Source: Bacteroidales bacterium (GTDB lineage Bacteria; Bacteroidota; Bacteroidia; Bacteroidales; WCHB1-69). From it: a stretch of DNA of 13,688 nucleotides. Shown piece by piece: positions 6,220 through 13,688 of this stretch. Location of the stretch: the NCBI GenBank assembly GCA_031257735.1, contig JAIROC010000424.1:1-13688 (forward strand), in the 5' to 3' direction. How positions within the stretch are numbered: the first letter of the stretch is position 1; each line of letters starts with the position of its first letter. Below the pieces are notes generated by a model. It ran no database searches. It saw only the letters and a list, made by a program, of their open reading frames with translations, and had not been told where the DNA came from. Made by a program: the position numbers and the translations under genes.

Positions 6220-7566
6220 ATGAAAAAGCTTATTAAAATTGTGACAAAACTATTTATTCCAGAGCATCTACGAATAGCTTTACGCCGACTTCTTGCCTTG
6301 GCTGCTCAATTTGAAAAATTTTCGCACGAATTGAATAATATTAACGGTAATTTGCAGCAAGCCCGCCAAGATATATGGAATATTCAAAGGAGGCTGTCAT
6401 ATATTGAACAGCTATTGGCTTTAAAAGAAATTGCACCGGAATTTCTTGAGTCAATTACACCAAAACTTTCAAATAAAAAGGAATTTTTTTCTGTTAGAAG
6501 AGTTAAATTTAATGATGCAAAATGGTTTTTAAAATATAGCAGCGAAAAATTTCTTGAACAGTTTGCCTTTAATTCTAACGGAATACCTTTGAATATCATT
6601 CAAGATATTTATCTTGATATGTTTCATAGAAATATATTTCAAGAAAGTTGTTTTCTTCATCTGGTTTCACGTTTGAATATTGAATATCAAAATGAAGAAA
6701 AGGCAAAGATATTAGATGAAATGTATAAATGCTTGATAGAAAACGAAAACAACACAAATAGTTACGCTCTTTTTTATGGACTTTCGAGGTATATTTGTTT
6801 CTTATTACTTCGCCATGAAAACGATAAAGCGCTGCAAGTTCTTAGGTATAATATTCGATGGTTTAGTAATGAAGGAATCGCTTCATGGCTTCCTGTGGCA
6901 CATTTGGCGCATATCAATGGTATAACAGATGATAATATAGCTTCTTCATCTGAATTATTTCGAAGGATAGAAAAAAATAATGAAAATCTTGAGGAGGTGA
7001 TTTCGAATTATTATAAAAGTAAAACAGTTGCTATTGTCGGAAATGGACCTCATGAAAATGGCACCGGAAATGGATCTGAAATTGACAGCCACGATATTGT
7101 TGTCCGCTTTAATGAATTTCAAATAAGGGAAGACCTTTTAAATGACTATGGAAGTAAGACAAATATCATTGTATTTGGATGCAATCAAAAACCCTTAATT
7201 GATGATAGTATATTATATATTTTATCAAATAGTATATATCATCATTCGATAATGAATAAAGAAACACTGTATCGCTTTAAAGAAAATAAAGCTATAAAGA
7301 TATTTTCGCTGGACATGACAGTACGCATGGATATTCAATCTTTATATAATATTCATGAGCCAACATCAGGTTTACGGGCCGTTTATTTTTTTAAGAAAAT
7401 ATTAGGTAATCATATTACAAAAGCAGATATTTATGGATTTGCGCTTAAAACAGGAAAAGTAATACCATCCCATTATTATGAATATGTTGATAATAATAAC
7501 ACAGATAATTTTGGCCCGGATGATATATATGTTGAATTATCCGCTTTACAAGACATTTTCAAATAA
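6220..7566 (+). CDS. GT29 (sialyltransferase-like) glycosyltransferase with long helical N-terminus
   Basis: The 448-residue protein has a basic, partly hydrophobic start (1-30), a short coiled coil (about 35-70), a helical region (about 100-265) and a C-terminal GT29-type domain. KTVAIVGNGPHENGTGNGSE (268-287) with IDSHDIVVRFNEF (288-300) matches the large sialylmotif, including the SHD..VRxN pattern and a later YGSKT (310-314). HEPTSGLRAVYFFKKI (379-394) matches the small sialylmotif. ADIYGF (402-407) follows, then SHYYEYV (417-423), which resembles motif III. The final His of the very-small motif is not evident: the matching place reads FGPDDIYVEL. Animal enzymes of this family use CMP-sialic acid; here the donor is unknown, and no sialic-acid synthesis genes are in the window. 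Its likely role is glycosyl transfer to the growing glycan in the cytoplasm. Confidence 0.78.
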   Translation: MKKLIKIVTKLFIPEHLRIALRRLLALAAQFEKFSHELNNINGNLQQARQDIWNIQRRLSYIEQLLALKEIAPEFLESITPKLSNKKEFFSVRRVKFNDAKWFLKYSSEKFLEQFAFNSNGIPLNIIQDIYLDMFHRNIFQESCFLHLVSRLNIEYQNEEKAKILDEMYKCLIENENNTNSYALFYGLSRYICFLLLRHENDKALQVLRYNIRWFSNEGIASWLPVAHLAHINGITDDNIASSSELFRRIEKNNENLEEVISNYYKSKTVAIVGNGPHENGTGNGSEIDSHDIVVRFNEFQIREDLLNDYGSKTNIIVFGCNQKPLIDDSILYILSNSIYHHSIMNKETLYRFKENKAIKIFSLDMTVRMDIQSLYNIHEPTSGLRAVYFFKKILGNHITKADIYGFALKTGKVIPSHYYEYVDNNNTDNFGPDDIYVELSALQDIFK

Positions 7567-7622
7567 TTGAATTCGATTTCTGCTTTTCCAGTTCAGTTTT
7601 GTTACAGCTATAATAACTGAAA

Positions 7623-8201
7623 GTGATATTAACTTATCATAAAATTAAATGTTTTAAGGGCAAAGATGCAATTGCTACAGGACTAATACCTTTCTTCCTG
7701 CAAATGTTCTTGATACGAAAAAAACATGTGGTTTATCTTGAAGAATATACCCCAGCCAATGAAGATCAGTTTGTTATTACTTTTGATGATGGTTATAGAG
7801 AGGTCATCAAATACGCCCTTCCGGTACTTAGAATATTTAAATATCCTTTTGAAATATTTGTAGTAGGTGATTTCATTAAAGCGGCTGAGAGCGGAAATAA
7901 AAATTATCTTGACACGAAGGACATAGCGATAATACTAAAAAACAGAGGCAGGCTCCAATATCATTCCAGGACACATCCGCATCTTGAATTAATTAATGAT
8001 TTATGCATCCTTGAAGACGAGATAAAACCTCCGGAGTGGTTAAGAACGCTTGATCCAAAAGGGTTTAAGTATTTTGCCTATCCTTTCTGGGTTTATAATA
8101 ATGATGTTATAACTCTTGTAAAGAAATATTATTGCGGCGCGAGAAGCGGCAACGGCTGCGCAAATGATACTGTCTATGCCCTGGATAGTAAACGTCTATG
8201 A
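7623..8201 (+). CDS. Polysaccharide deacetylase (NodB-like, CE4 fold)
   Basis: GTG at 7623 is chosen because MILTYHKI is the characteristic N-terminus of this subfamily; the Shine-Dalgarno is weak. The 192-residue protein has motif 1 as TFDDGY (53-58; catalytic-base and metal Asp), motif 2 as HSRTHPHL (114-121; metal-binding His pair) and FAYPF (151-155) at the motif 3 position. There is no signal peptide, so it should act in the cytoplasm, for example on an N-acetylated nucleotide sugar or lipid-linked intermediate. It is short, and its C-terminus (YALDSKRL) stops where the fold might continue; a mild truncation is possible. A 56-base spacer separates it from the GT29 gene. Confidence 0.82.
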   Translation: MILTYHKIKCFKGKDAIATGLIPFFLQMFLIRKKHVVYLEEYTPANEDQFVITFDDGYREVIKYALPVLRIFKYPFEIFVVGDFIKAAESGNKNYLDTKDIAIILKNRGRLQYHSRTHPHLELINDLCILEDEIKPPEWLRTLDPKGFKYFAYPFWVYNNDVITLVKKYYCGARSGNGCANDTVYALDSKRL

Positions 8202-8235
8202 AATATATAAAATATTTCCTGTGGAATAACTTTTT

Positions 8236-9294
8236 ATGCCTGACTTGTCACCATTTATAATATCGGAAAATTCTACCATTATAGATGCCCTGAGAACTAT
8301 AAATGAAAACCGAAAAGGAATAGTATTCGTTTGCAAAGATAATGTTACTCTGGCGACTCTTACCGATGGAGATGTGCGACGTCATATAATATCCGGGAAA
8401 TTATTGACAGCCCCTGTTTCGGAGGCGGCAAATTATCGTTTTCATTCGCTTCCTTTTGATACCGATGCTGTTCATGCACATGATATTTGCAACCAGTTAG
8501 CAATGAATGTTATTCCCGGTATTGATCAAGAAAGAAGACTGGTAACTCTTTTCTTTCGGGATGAAAGAGCGGCGCTTCCCAATAAAAAAATAGATGTCCC
8601 GGTTGTTATAATGGCCGGGGGAAAAGGCAGCCGCTTACACCCGTATACCAGAATTTTACCCAAACCGCTGATTCCTATAGGGGACGAAACCATAACTGAA
8701 CGAATAATACATAATTTTACAAAATACGGATGTAATAAATTCACTATTATTGTCAATTATATGAAAGAAATGATAAAGGCATATTTTCATGAAAATTATA
8801 TAGATAATGTTTCAATTAACTTTGTTGATGAAAGCGAATCGCTGGGAACCGGTGGCGGCCTTTCGCTGCTGCGCGATGTAATAAAAGAGACATTTTTCTT
8901 TTCCAACTGTGATATTTTGATATCCGGTGATTACAGCGATATGTATGAACGGCATAAGGATTCCGGCAATTTATTAACCATAGTATGCGCTACTAAAACA
9001 TTTACCTTTCCCTATGGTACGCTTGAATTAGATGAAAGAGGTTATCTAAAATCAATAACAGAAAAACCGGTTTATTCTTTTCTTGCCAATACCGGCTTCT
9101 ATATTATTGAACCTGAATTTTTTGATTATGTACCCGATGGAAAGTTTATCCATATTACCGATATTATTCAGAATTACATTGATAAAAACGGAGGACGGGT
9201 AGGAATATATCCGGTTGGTGAGGATGAATGGATGGATATGGGTAATCATGAGGATATGGAAAAGATGATTTCGAAATTGGATATAATTATTTAA
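8236..9294 (+). CDS. CBS-domain sugar-1-phosphate nucleotidyltransferase
   Basis: The 352-residue protein joins an N-terminal CBS pair (about 1-115; TLTDGDVRRH at 41-50 is a typical CBS loop) to an RmlA/GlmU-like nucleotidyltransferase domain. VVIMAGGKGSRLHPYT (123-138) is the nucleotide-binding G-rich loop, KPLIPIG (143-149) follows, LGTGGGLSLL (203-212) contacts the sugar, and NCDIL (224-228) supplies the metal Asp. The same domain order occurs in PtmE of the Campylobacter legionaminic acid pathway, which makes GDP-glucosamine, and in HddC-like enzymes. By analogy it activates a hexose(amine)-1-phosphate, but the base and sugar cannot be told from sequence. CBS domains often bind adenosine nucleotides, so allosteric control is possible. 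It begins 34 nt after the deacetylase gene. Confidence 0.87.
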   Translation: MPDLSPFIISENSTIIDALRTINENRKGIVFVCKDNVTLATLTDGDVRRHIISGKLLTAPVSEAANYRFHSLPFDTDAVHAHDICNQLAMNVIPGIDQERRLVTLFFRDERAALPNKKIDVPVVIMAGGKGSRLHPYTRILPKPLIPIGDETITERIIHNFTKYGCNKFTIIVNYMKEMIKAYFHENYIDNVSINFVDESESLGTGGGLSLLRDVIKETFFFSNCDILISGDYSDMYERHKDSGNLLTIVCATKTFTFPYGTLELDERGYLKSITEKPVYSFLANTGFYIIEPEFFDYVPDGKFIHITDIIQNYIDKNGGRVGIYPVGEDEWMDMGNHEDMEKMISKLDIII

Positions 9295-9330
9295 TTTTGT
9301 ATATGTATATGGACTAATAATCGGATTAAA

Positions 9331-9336
9331 AAAGGA
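9331..9336 (+). promoter_or_regulatory. Ribosome binding site for nucleotide-sugar dehydrogenase
   Basis: AAAGGA lies 7 nt before a GTG at 9344. It decides the start, since no ATG is available at the Rossmann-fold N-terminus. Confidence 0.65.
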
Positions 9337-9343
9337 TTTTGTT

Positions 9344-10744
9344 GTGATTCGTCAAGTAGTATGTATTCAGGGAATGGGTTTTGTGGGGGCTGCGATGGCC
9401 ATTGCTGTTGCGAATGCCGTAGATGAAAATAATAGTCCTTATTTTGATGTTATCGGTATTGATTTGGCGAATGATTTAGGAACTATACGGACGAATAAAT
9501 TAAATCAGAATATTTTTCCTTTTGAAGTTACAGATGATAAATTAAAATCAGCTCTTGACAAGGCATTGTCAAACGGAAATTTTTTTGCGACAACCAATCA
9601 AATATTTTATCAAAGGGCAGATATTGTGATAGTTGATATTAATCTTGATATTTCCTATAAGAATGATAACTATTCCGATCCCTATATTGATTTTTCATCT
9701 TTCAAAAAAGCAATAGCCGCTATTGGTGATAATATAAAGCCTGATACGCTGATTGTAATTGAAACAACGGTACCTCCGGGAACCTGTGAAAAAGTTGTAA
9801 AACCAATTTTAGAGGCCAAGCTAAAGGAAAGAAAACTGCCTTTTGATAAGATAAAAATCGCCCACTCATATGAACGCGTGATGCCGGGAAATGATTATTA
9901 TGACTCTATTGTCAATTATTGGCGGGTTTTTTCCGGTATTGGTAAAGAAGCGCAAGACGCATGTGAAACGTTTTTATCAAAAATAATCAATACAAAAGAT
10001 TATCCTCTTACAAAATTGAAATCAACAACAGCATCAGAGACCGCAAAATTGCTTGAAAATTCATACCGCGCTGTCAATATAGCTTTTATCGAAGAATGGG
10101 GCAGATTTGCCGAAGAAATTGATGTTGATTTGTTTGAGGTTATAAACGCGATAAGGATGCGGCCAACCCACTCAAATATCCGTCAGCCGGGATTTGGAGT
10201 AGGGGGCTATTGTTTAACAAAAGATCCCCTGTTTGCCAAGATGGCAGCTGCGGACTTATTTGACCTAACCGGACATGAATTCCCATATTGCACGAGTGCG
10301 GTAGAAATTAACCGTGCTATGCCGCTTGTAACCTTTAAAAAAATTGAAGACCTTATTGGAATTATCAATGGAAAACGGATACTGGTTTTGGGGATTAGTT
10401 ATAGAGAAGATGTTGGCGATACCAGGTATTCTCCGGCAGAGTTATTTGTAAATGCTGCCATAAAAGAAGGAGCCATTATTGATTGTTATGATCCGCTGGT
10501 ATCATACTGGCCGGAATTAAATATAGAGCCATTATCTCATTTGCCGCCATTTAACGGCTATGATGTGATAGTTCTGACCGTGTCTCACAAGGAATTTAAA
10601 ACAATGAATTTTGTGGAAAGAATGGCCGGTGTAAATGTTCTTATTTTTGACGCAAATAATGTTCTTTCAAAGAGCCAAATTGAGCTACTTGAAAAAAAAT
10701 CATGCAAAATTGCGTTTATAGGAAGAAATAATATAAATGTCTAA
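9344..10744 (+). CDS. UDP-glucose/UDP-ManNAc 6-dehydrogenase family protein
   Basis: The 466-residue NAD-dependent enzyme oxidises C6 of a nucleotide sugar to a uronic acid. It has an N-terminal Rossmann fold (GMGFVG, 10-15), ETTVPPGTCEKVV (140-152), AHSYERVMPG (173-182), SETAKLLENSYRAVNIAFIE (231-250) with the conserved Lys235, and the catalytic loop GVGGYCLTKDP with nucleophile Cys290. A C-terminal Rossmann-like UDP-binding domain begins near ILVLGISYREDVGDTRYSP. The pattern is closer to the WecC/WbpA branch than to classical Ugd, but the substrate is unproven. The starts of the next two genes overlap their upstream ends, so the dehydrogenase and both epimerases are probably made together. 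Confidence 0.9.
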   Translation: MIRQVVCIQGMGFVGAAMAIAVANAVDENNSPYFDVIGIDLANDLGTIRTNKLNQNIFPFEVTDDKLKSALDKALSNGNFFATTNQIFYQRADIVIVDINLDISYKNDNYSDPYIDFSSFKKAIAAIGDNIKPDTLIVIETTVPPGTCEKVVKPILEAKLKERKLPFDKIKIAHSYERVMPGNDYYDSIVNYWRVFSGIGKEAQDACETFLSKIINTKDYPLTKLKSTTASETAKLLENSYRAVNIAFIEEWGRFAEEIDVDLFEVINAIRMRPTHSNIRQPGFGVGGYCLTKDPLFAKMAAADLFDLTGHEFPYCTSAVEINRAMPLVTFKKIEDLIGIINGKRILVLGISYREDVGDTRYSPAELFVNAAIKEGAIIDCYDPLVSYWPELNIEPLSHLPPFNGYDVIVLTVSHKEFKTMNFVERMAGVNVLIFDANNVLSKSQIELLEKKSCKIAFIGRNNINV

Positions 10745-11723
10745 GGCACTAATTACCGGCGGAGCGGGATTCATGGGTTTCCATTTGGGTAAATATTTGC
10801 TTGCGAAAGATTTTGAAATTGATATAGTTGACAATTTTAGCAGAGGGGCCCATGACTCTGAACTGGAAAACCTGCTTAAAAACAACAGTGTAAAATTAAA
10901 AAAGGTTGATTTAATGAATACCAATGAGATAACAAATAGCCTCCATAGTAATTATGATTATATCTTTCATTTAGCGGCAATAGTAGGTGTTGATAACGTA
11001 AAAAAACAGCCTTTTGATGTCTTACAAAAAAATATAATGATGCTTATTAACGTGATACAATTCGCCAAAAAACAAAAGAATTTGAAACGTTTCCTTTTTA
11101 CTTCCACCAGTGAGGTTTATGCCGGAACCTTGTTATACTTTGGAATGAATATACCAACGCCTGAATCAACTCCAATAACGGTTAACGATTTAACCAAGCC
11201 AAGAACATCCTATATGCTTTCTAAAATATATGGCGAGGCGCTTTGTAATTTATCAGGACTGCCTGTTGTAATAATCAGGCCGCACAATATCTATGGCCCA
11301 AGAATGGGGATGTCCCATGTTATTCCACAGCTTTTGAAGAAAGCACATTTTTTGAAAGAAACGGAAGGCATGGAAGTTTTTTCTCCTGAACACAAACGAA
11401 CATTTTGTTATATTGACGATGCAGTTCAGATGATCTATTTGCTTGTTAATAATACATCCTGTATAGGCCAGACAATTAATATTGGTAAACAGGATTATGA
11501 AATAACAATGTACGATTTGGCAGGACTTATTCTTAAAATAGTGGGAAAAGAGAATGTTATTACCAATATGCAAGAGACGGACGGATCCCCGGCGAGACGC
11601 TGTCCTGATATGTCGTTGTTTTTTGAAATGATTGGATATAAGGCAAAAATGTCACTTGAAGACGGTATAAAGGGGACTTACAATTGGTACAGGAAAAATA
11701 TATTTGGATCAAATTGTGAATAA
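10737..11723 (+). CDS. NAD-dependent nucleotide-sugar epimerase/dehydratase (extended SDR) I
   Basis: The 328-residue protein is an extended short-chain dehydrogenase. GGAGFMG (8-14) binds NAD, HLAAIVGV is near 78-85, STSEVYAG (123-130) holds the Ser/Thr of the triad, and Tyr159 with Lys163 in SYMLSK complete it. RPHNIYGPRMGMSHVIPQL is typical of enzymes acting on UDP- or dTDP-sugars. The likely reaction is C4 epimerisation, 4,6-dehydration or related chemistry on the product of the dehydrogenase. The gene overlaps the dehydrogenase gene by 8 nt, with AGGAAG about 11 nt ahead of the ATG. Confidence 0.88.
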   Translation: MSKALITGGAGFMGFHLGKYLLAKDFEIDIVDNFSRGAHDSELENLLKNNSVKLKKVDLMNTNEITNSLHSNYDYIFHLAAIVGVDNVKKQPFDVLQKNIMMLINVIQFAKKQKNLKRFLFTSTSEVYAGTLLYFGMNIPTPESTPITVNDLTKPRTSYMLSKIYGEALCNLSGLPVVIIRPHNIYGPRMGMSHVIPQLLKKAHFLKETEGMEVFSPEHKRTFCYIDDAVQMIYLLVNNTSCIGQTINIGKQDYEITMYDLAGLILKIVGKENVITNMQETDGSPARRCPDMSLFFEMIGYKAKMSLEDGIKGTYNWYRKNIFGSNCE

Positions 11724-12600
11724 AAAACTTCTAATTACAGGTGGCAGTGGCTTTATAGGACGAAATCTTTGTAAAAAATTATTGGAAACGCAAGAATTTG
11801 ATTTTATTTCACCGGATTCAAAAGAAATTGATATAACGAAAAAAGAAACTTTTGCTTTATTATTTGCCGATGAAATATTTCATGTTATACATCTTGCCGG
11901 AAAAGTATTTGTCCCTGATAGTTGGATAAATCCTGACGATTTTATTACTGTTAATGCCTTTGGTACAAAAAATATGCTTGAATTTTGCCGGAGATATAAT
12001 ATCTCTTTAACGTACATTAGTACATACCTTTATGGGCAGCCGGAGCATATACCAATAGATGAAGAAGCTCCGGTAAAGGTCAACAATCCTTATGCTTTTT
12101 CAAAACACCTGGCTGAACAATTATGTTCATTTTATGCCCAAGAATATGGTGTTAAAATAATTATTTTGAGGCTTTTTAATATTTATGGGCCGGGCCAAAA
12201 AGAAAAATTGTTGATACCGCATATAATTAAACAGTGTATTAGCGATAAAGAAATTATAGTGGAAGATATATTGCCTAAAAGAGACTATGTATATGTTGAT
12301 GATTTTATAAATCTGCTATTAAGTTCGATTAAACAGGTTGATTCAATTAATAGCAATTATGAAATATTCAATGTTGGATCAGGCTATTCGATGAGTGTCG
12401 CCGAAATTATTGACACTGTTCAAAATATTTTAGGTACAACGAAGAATGTTGTCTCTAAAAAGAATAAAAGAAAAAATGAAATTAATGATGTTGTAGCGGA
12501 TATTTCGAAGATCAGAAAATATTTTAAATGGGAGCCAAAATACACATTTGAGCAAGGAATTGCCGAAACCATTGATTATTATGGGACTAAATTAATATGA
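11704..12600 (+). CDS. NAD-dependent nucleotide-sugar epimerase/dehydratase (extended SDR) II
   Basis: The protein has 298 residues from a TTG start at 11704, which has AGGA 9 nt upstream. A GTG at 11716 (MNKKLLITGG) is an equally reasonable start and would give the same 8-nt overlap with the previous gene as seen one gene earlier. It contains GGSGFIG (13-19), HLAGKVFVPDSW (63-74), ISTYLYG (105-111), the catalytic pair Tyr130/Lys134 in NPYAFSK, and RLFNIYGPGQ. It is clearly different from the preceding SDR, so this is not a recent duplication and the two should do successive or alternative steps. Its end overlaps the next gene by 4 nt (ATGA). Confidence 0.87.
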   Translation: MDQIVNKKLLITGGSGFIGRNLCKKLLETQEFDFISPDSKEIDITKKETFALLFADEIFHVIHLAGKVFVPDSWINPDDFITVNAFGTKNMLEFCRRYNISLTYISTYLYGQPEHIPIDEEAPVKVNNPYAFSKHLAEQLCSFYAQEYGVKIIILRLFNIYGPGQKEKLLIPHIIKQCISDKEIIVEDILPKRDYVYVDDFINLLLSSIKQVDSINSNYEIFNVGSGYSMSVAEIIDTVQNILGTTKNVVSKKNKRKNEINDVVADISKIRKYFKWEPKYTFEQGIAETIDYYGTKLI

Positions 12601-13667
12601 ATAAATACATTCCCATAAACAAGGGAAACTACAGTATGGAAACGCATGAAAGGGAAATGCTATTTGATAAATATCGATCAGAAGGATGGGAACTTGAATA
12701 CAGGCAATATAGAGACAATTGGGATAAATTTCCTAAATCTTTTTATGTAAATGAATATCCTCTTTTAGTCGATTTGGAATTATCAACACTATGCAATATT
12801 AAATGTCCCATGTGTTATACAATAACAGATGAATTTAAAAATAAAATAAAAACAGGTTTTATGGATATTGATCTTTTTAAAATAATAATAGATGAAATTG
12901 GAAATAAAGTTCCAGCCATAAGGCTAAGTTTACGCGGAGAATCTACTTTGCATCCTGATTTTATTGAGACGATTAGATATGCACGGAGTAAAGGGATAAA
13001 AGAAATATCAACTTTAACAAATGGAAGCAACTTGACTGAAAGCTTCATAAAAAAAATGGTGGATGCCGGGATAGATTGGATAACTATCTCAATTGATGGT
13101 ATAGGTAAGATTTATGAAAAAATCAGAAGACCGCTAAAATTTAAAGAGACACTGGATAAAATTAAGATGCTTGATAGAATCAAAAAAGAACGGAATTTAC
13201 ATAAGCCGGTTATCAAAATTCAGTCAATATGGCCGGCAATTAAAGAAAATCCTGAAAGTTATTATAATTTGTTTTCGCCGATTGTTGATTTAATTGCTTT
13301 TAATCCTTTAATTGATTATTTAAGTAAGGACAAGGATATTTTATATGAAAAAAATTTTTCTTGCCCTCAGCTTTATCAGCGGCTCGTGGTAGGTTCAGAC
13401 GGGAACGTGATGGCATGCTCAAATGATGAATGTGGAAGTAATATTATAGGAAATGCAAATAATGAAAAAATAAAAGAAATTTGGCATGGTGAAAAACTAA
13501 CTAAAATACGCGGAATTCACAAGATTGACAATGGTTTTTTAGCGATTGATGTGTGTAAGAAATGTTATATACCAAGATTAACAGAAGATAATGAAACCGC
13601 CTGTGTAAATGGCAGAAAGTTTATTATAAAAAATTATGTCAACAGAACCCAGAAGATAGGAGAATAG
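12597..13667 (+). CDS. Radical SAM/SPASM domain protein
   Basis: The 356-residue protein has a radical-SAM motif LCNIKCPMC (C66, C70, C73), an atypical glycine-rich motif as LSLRGESTLHP (110-120; RGE in place of GGE), TLTNGSNL (139-146) and ISIDG (164-168). The C-terminal SPASM module has C256, C274, C279, C320, C323 and C336, with SDGNVMACSND and IGNANNEKIKEIWHG in classic positions, so it should hold auxiliary Fe-S clusters. The ATG at 12597 overlaps the previous stop; an in-frame ATG at 12636 has a better AAGGGA 9 nt upstream. I keep the longer form because its N-terminal residues (YIPINKGNYS) look protein-like. The substrate is unknown; a sugar or nucleotide sugar made by the upstream cassette is a reasonable guess. 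Confidence 0.89.
   Translation: MNKYIPINKGNYSMETHEREMLFDKYRSEGWELEYRQYRDNWDKFPKSFYVNEYPLLVDLELSTLCNIKCPMCYTITDEFKNKIKTGFMDIDLFKIIIDEIGNKVPAIRLSLRGESTLHPDFIETIRYARSKGIKEISTLTNGSNLTESFIKKMVDAGIDWITISIDGIGKIYEKIRRPLKFKETLDKIKMLDRIKKERNLHKPVIKIQSIWPAIKENPESYYNLFSPIVDLIAFNPLIDYLSKDKDILYEKNFSCPQLYQRLVVGSDGNVMACSNDECGSNIIGNANNEKIKEIWHGEKLTKIRGIHKIDNGFLAIDVCKKCYIPRLTEDNETACVNGRKFIIKNYVNRTQKIGE
13658..13662 (+). promoter_or_regulatory. Ribosome binding site for the gene leaving the window
   Basis: AGGAG lies 9 nt before an ATG at 13672 and overlaps the last codons of the radical-SAM/SPASM gene. Confidence 0.6.
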
Positions 13668-13671
13668 TATC

Positions 13672-13688
13672 ATGTTTAATAACTATAA
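13672..13688 (+). CDS. 5' end of a further gene, cut by the window edge
   Basis: An ATG 4 nt after the previous stop, with a good AGGAG, begins MFNNY and runs off the edge. Only five complete codons are visible, so no function can be proposed. Its spacing shows that the operon continues. Confidence 0.55.

Noticed and set aside
5753..6223. Reading the 156-codon frame as an intact small radical-SAM protein overlapping the GT29 start by 4 nt
   Set aside because: After about residue 50 it has no radical-SAM character, while the true C-terminal sequence appears in another frame; the ATGA overlap is coincidental.
7592..7621. 7-bp inverted repeat (ttcagtt/aactgaa) just before the deacetylase GTG
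   Set aside because: The loop is 16 nt, the stem is AT-rich and no T-run follows, so it is not a credible terminator; a chance match is likely in this composition.
8198..8260. 20-codon frame with an ATGA overlap after the deacetylase
   Set aside because: No Shine-Dalgarno or recognisable sequence, and it runs into the start of the nucleotidyltransferase gene.

Overview
The window is a stretch of a surface-glycan (O-antigen, capsule or glycoprotein-glycan type) biosynthesis locus. It is AT-rich, roughly one third G+C by eye, and every gene found lies on the + strand. Four radical-SAM genes, one of them broken, suggest an anaerobe. Low-G+C Clostridia/Negativicutes or spirochaetes are possible hosts, but nothing here fixes the taxon. 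No rRNA, tRNA, CRISPR array, transposase or convincing terminator was seen.

Left part (1-3565): the 3' part of a class I SAM methyltransferase enters from the left edge. About 300 bp of apparently decayed coding DNA follows. Next comes an 855-residue fusion: a GT2 glycosyltransferase joined through a repeat-built coiled coil to a polysaccharide pyruvyl transferase domain.

Middle part (3571-6219): two intact radical-SAM proteins of different architecture overlap by 4 nt. They are followed by a third radical-SAM gene reduced to its N- and C-terminal ends, with an internal deletion and a frameshift at a G7 run. A second, in-frame relic of the same kind of C-terminal tail comes after it. This is the most eroded part of the window.

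Right part (6220-13688): a GT29 (sialyltransferase-like) protein with a long helical N-terminus and a small polysaccharide deacetylase come first. A tightly packed nucleotide-sugar cassette follows: CBS-domain sugar nucleotidyltransferase, UDP-sugar 6-dehydrogenase family protein, and two different NAD-dependent epimerase/dehydratases. A radical-SAM/SPASM protein comes next, and the first five codons of another gene end the window. Overlaps of 4, 8 and 20 nt indicate one transcript for at least 9344-13688.

Reading as a system (inference): the cassette makes one or more activated sugars, probably including a uronic acid derivative. GT2 and GT29-like proteins transfer sugars. The pyruvyl transferase, methyltransferase, deacetylase and radical-SAM enzymes decorate or remodel sugars or the assembled glycan. 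Base composition jumps sharply between and within genes (local 60-nt stretches from about 15% to about 55% G+C), which, with the relics, points to repeated cassette exchange.
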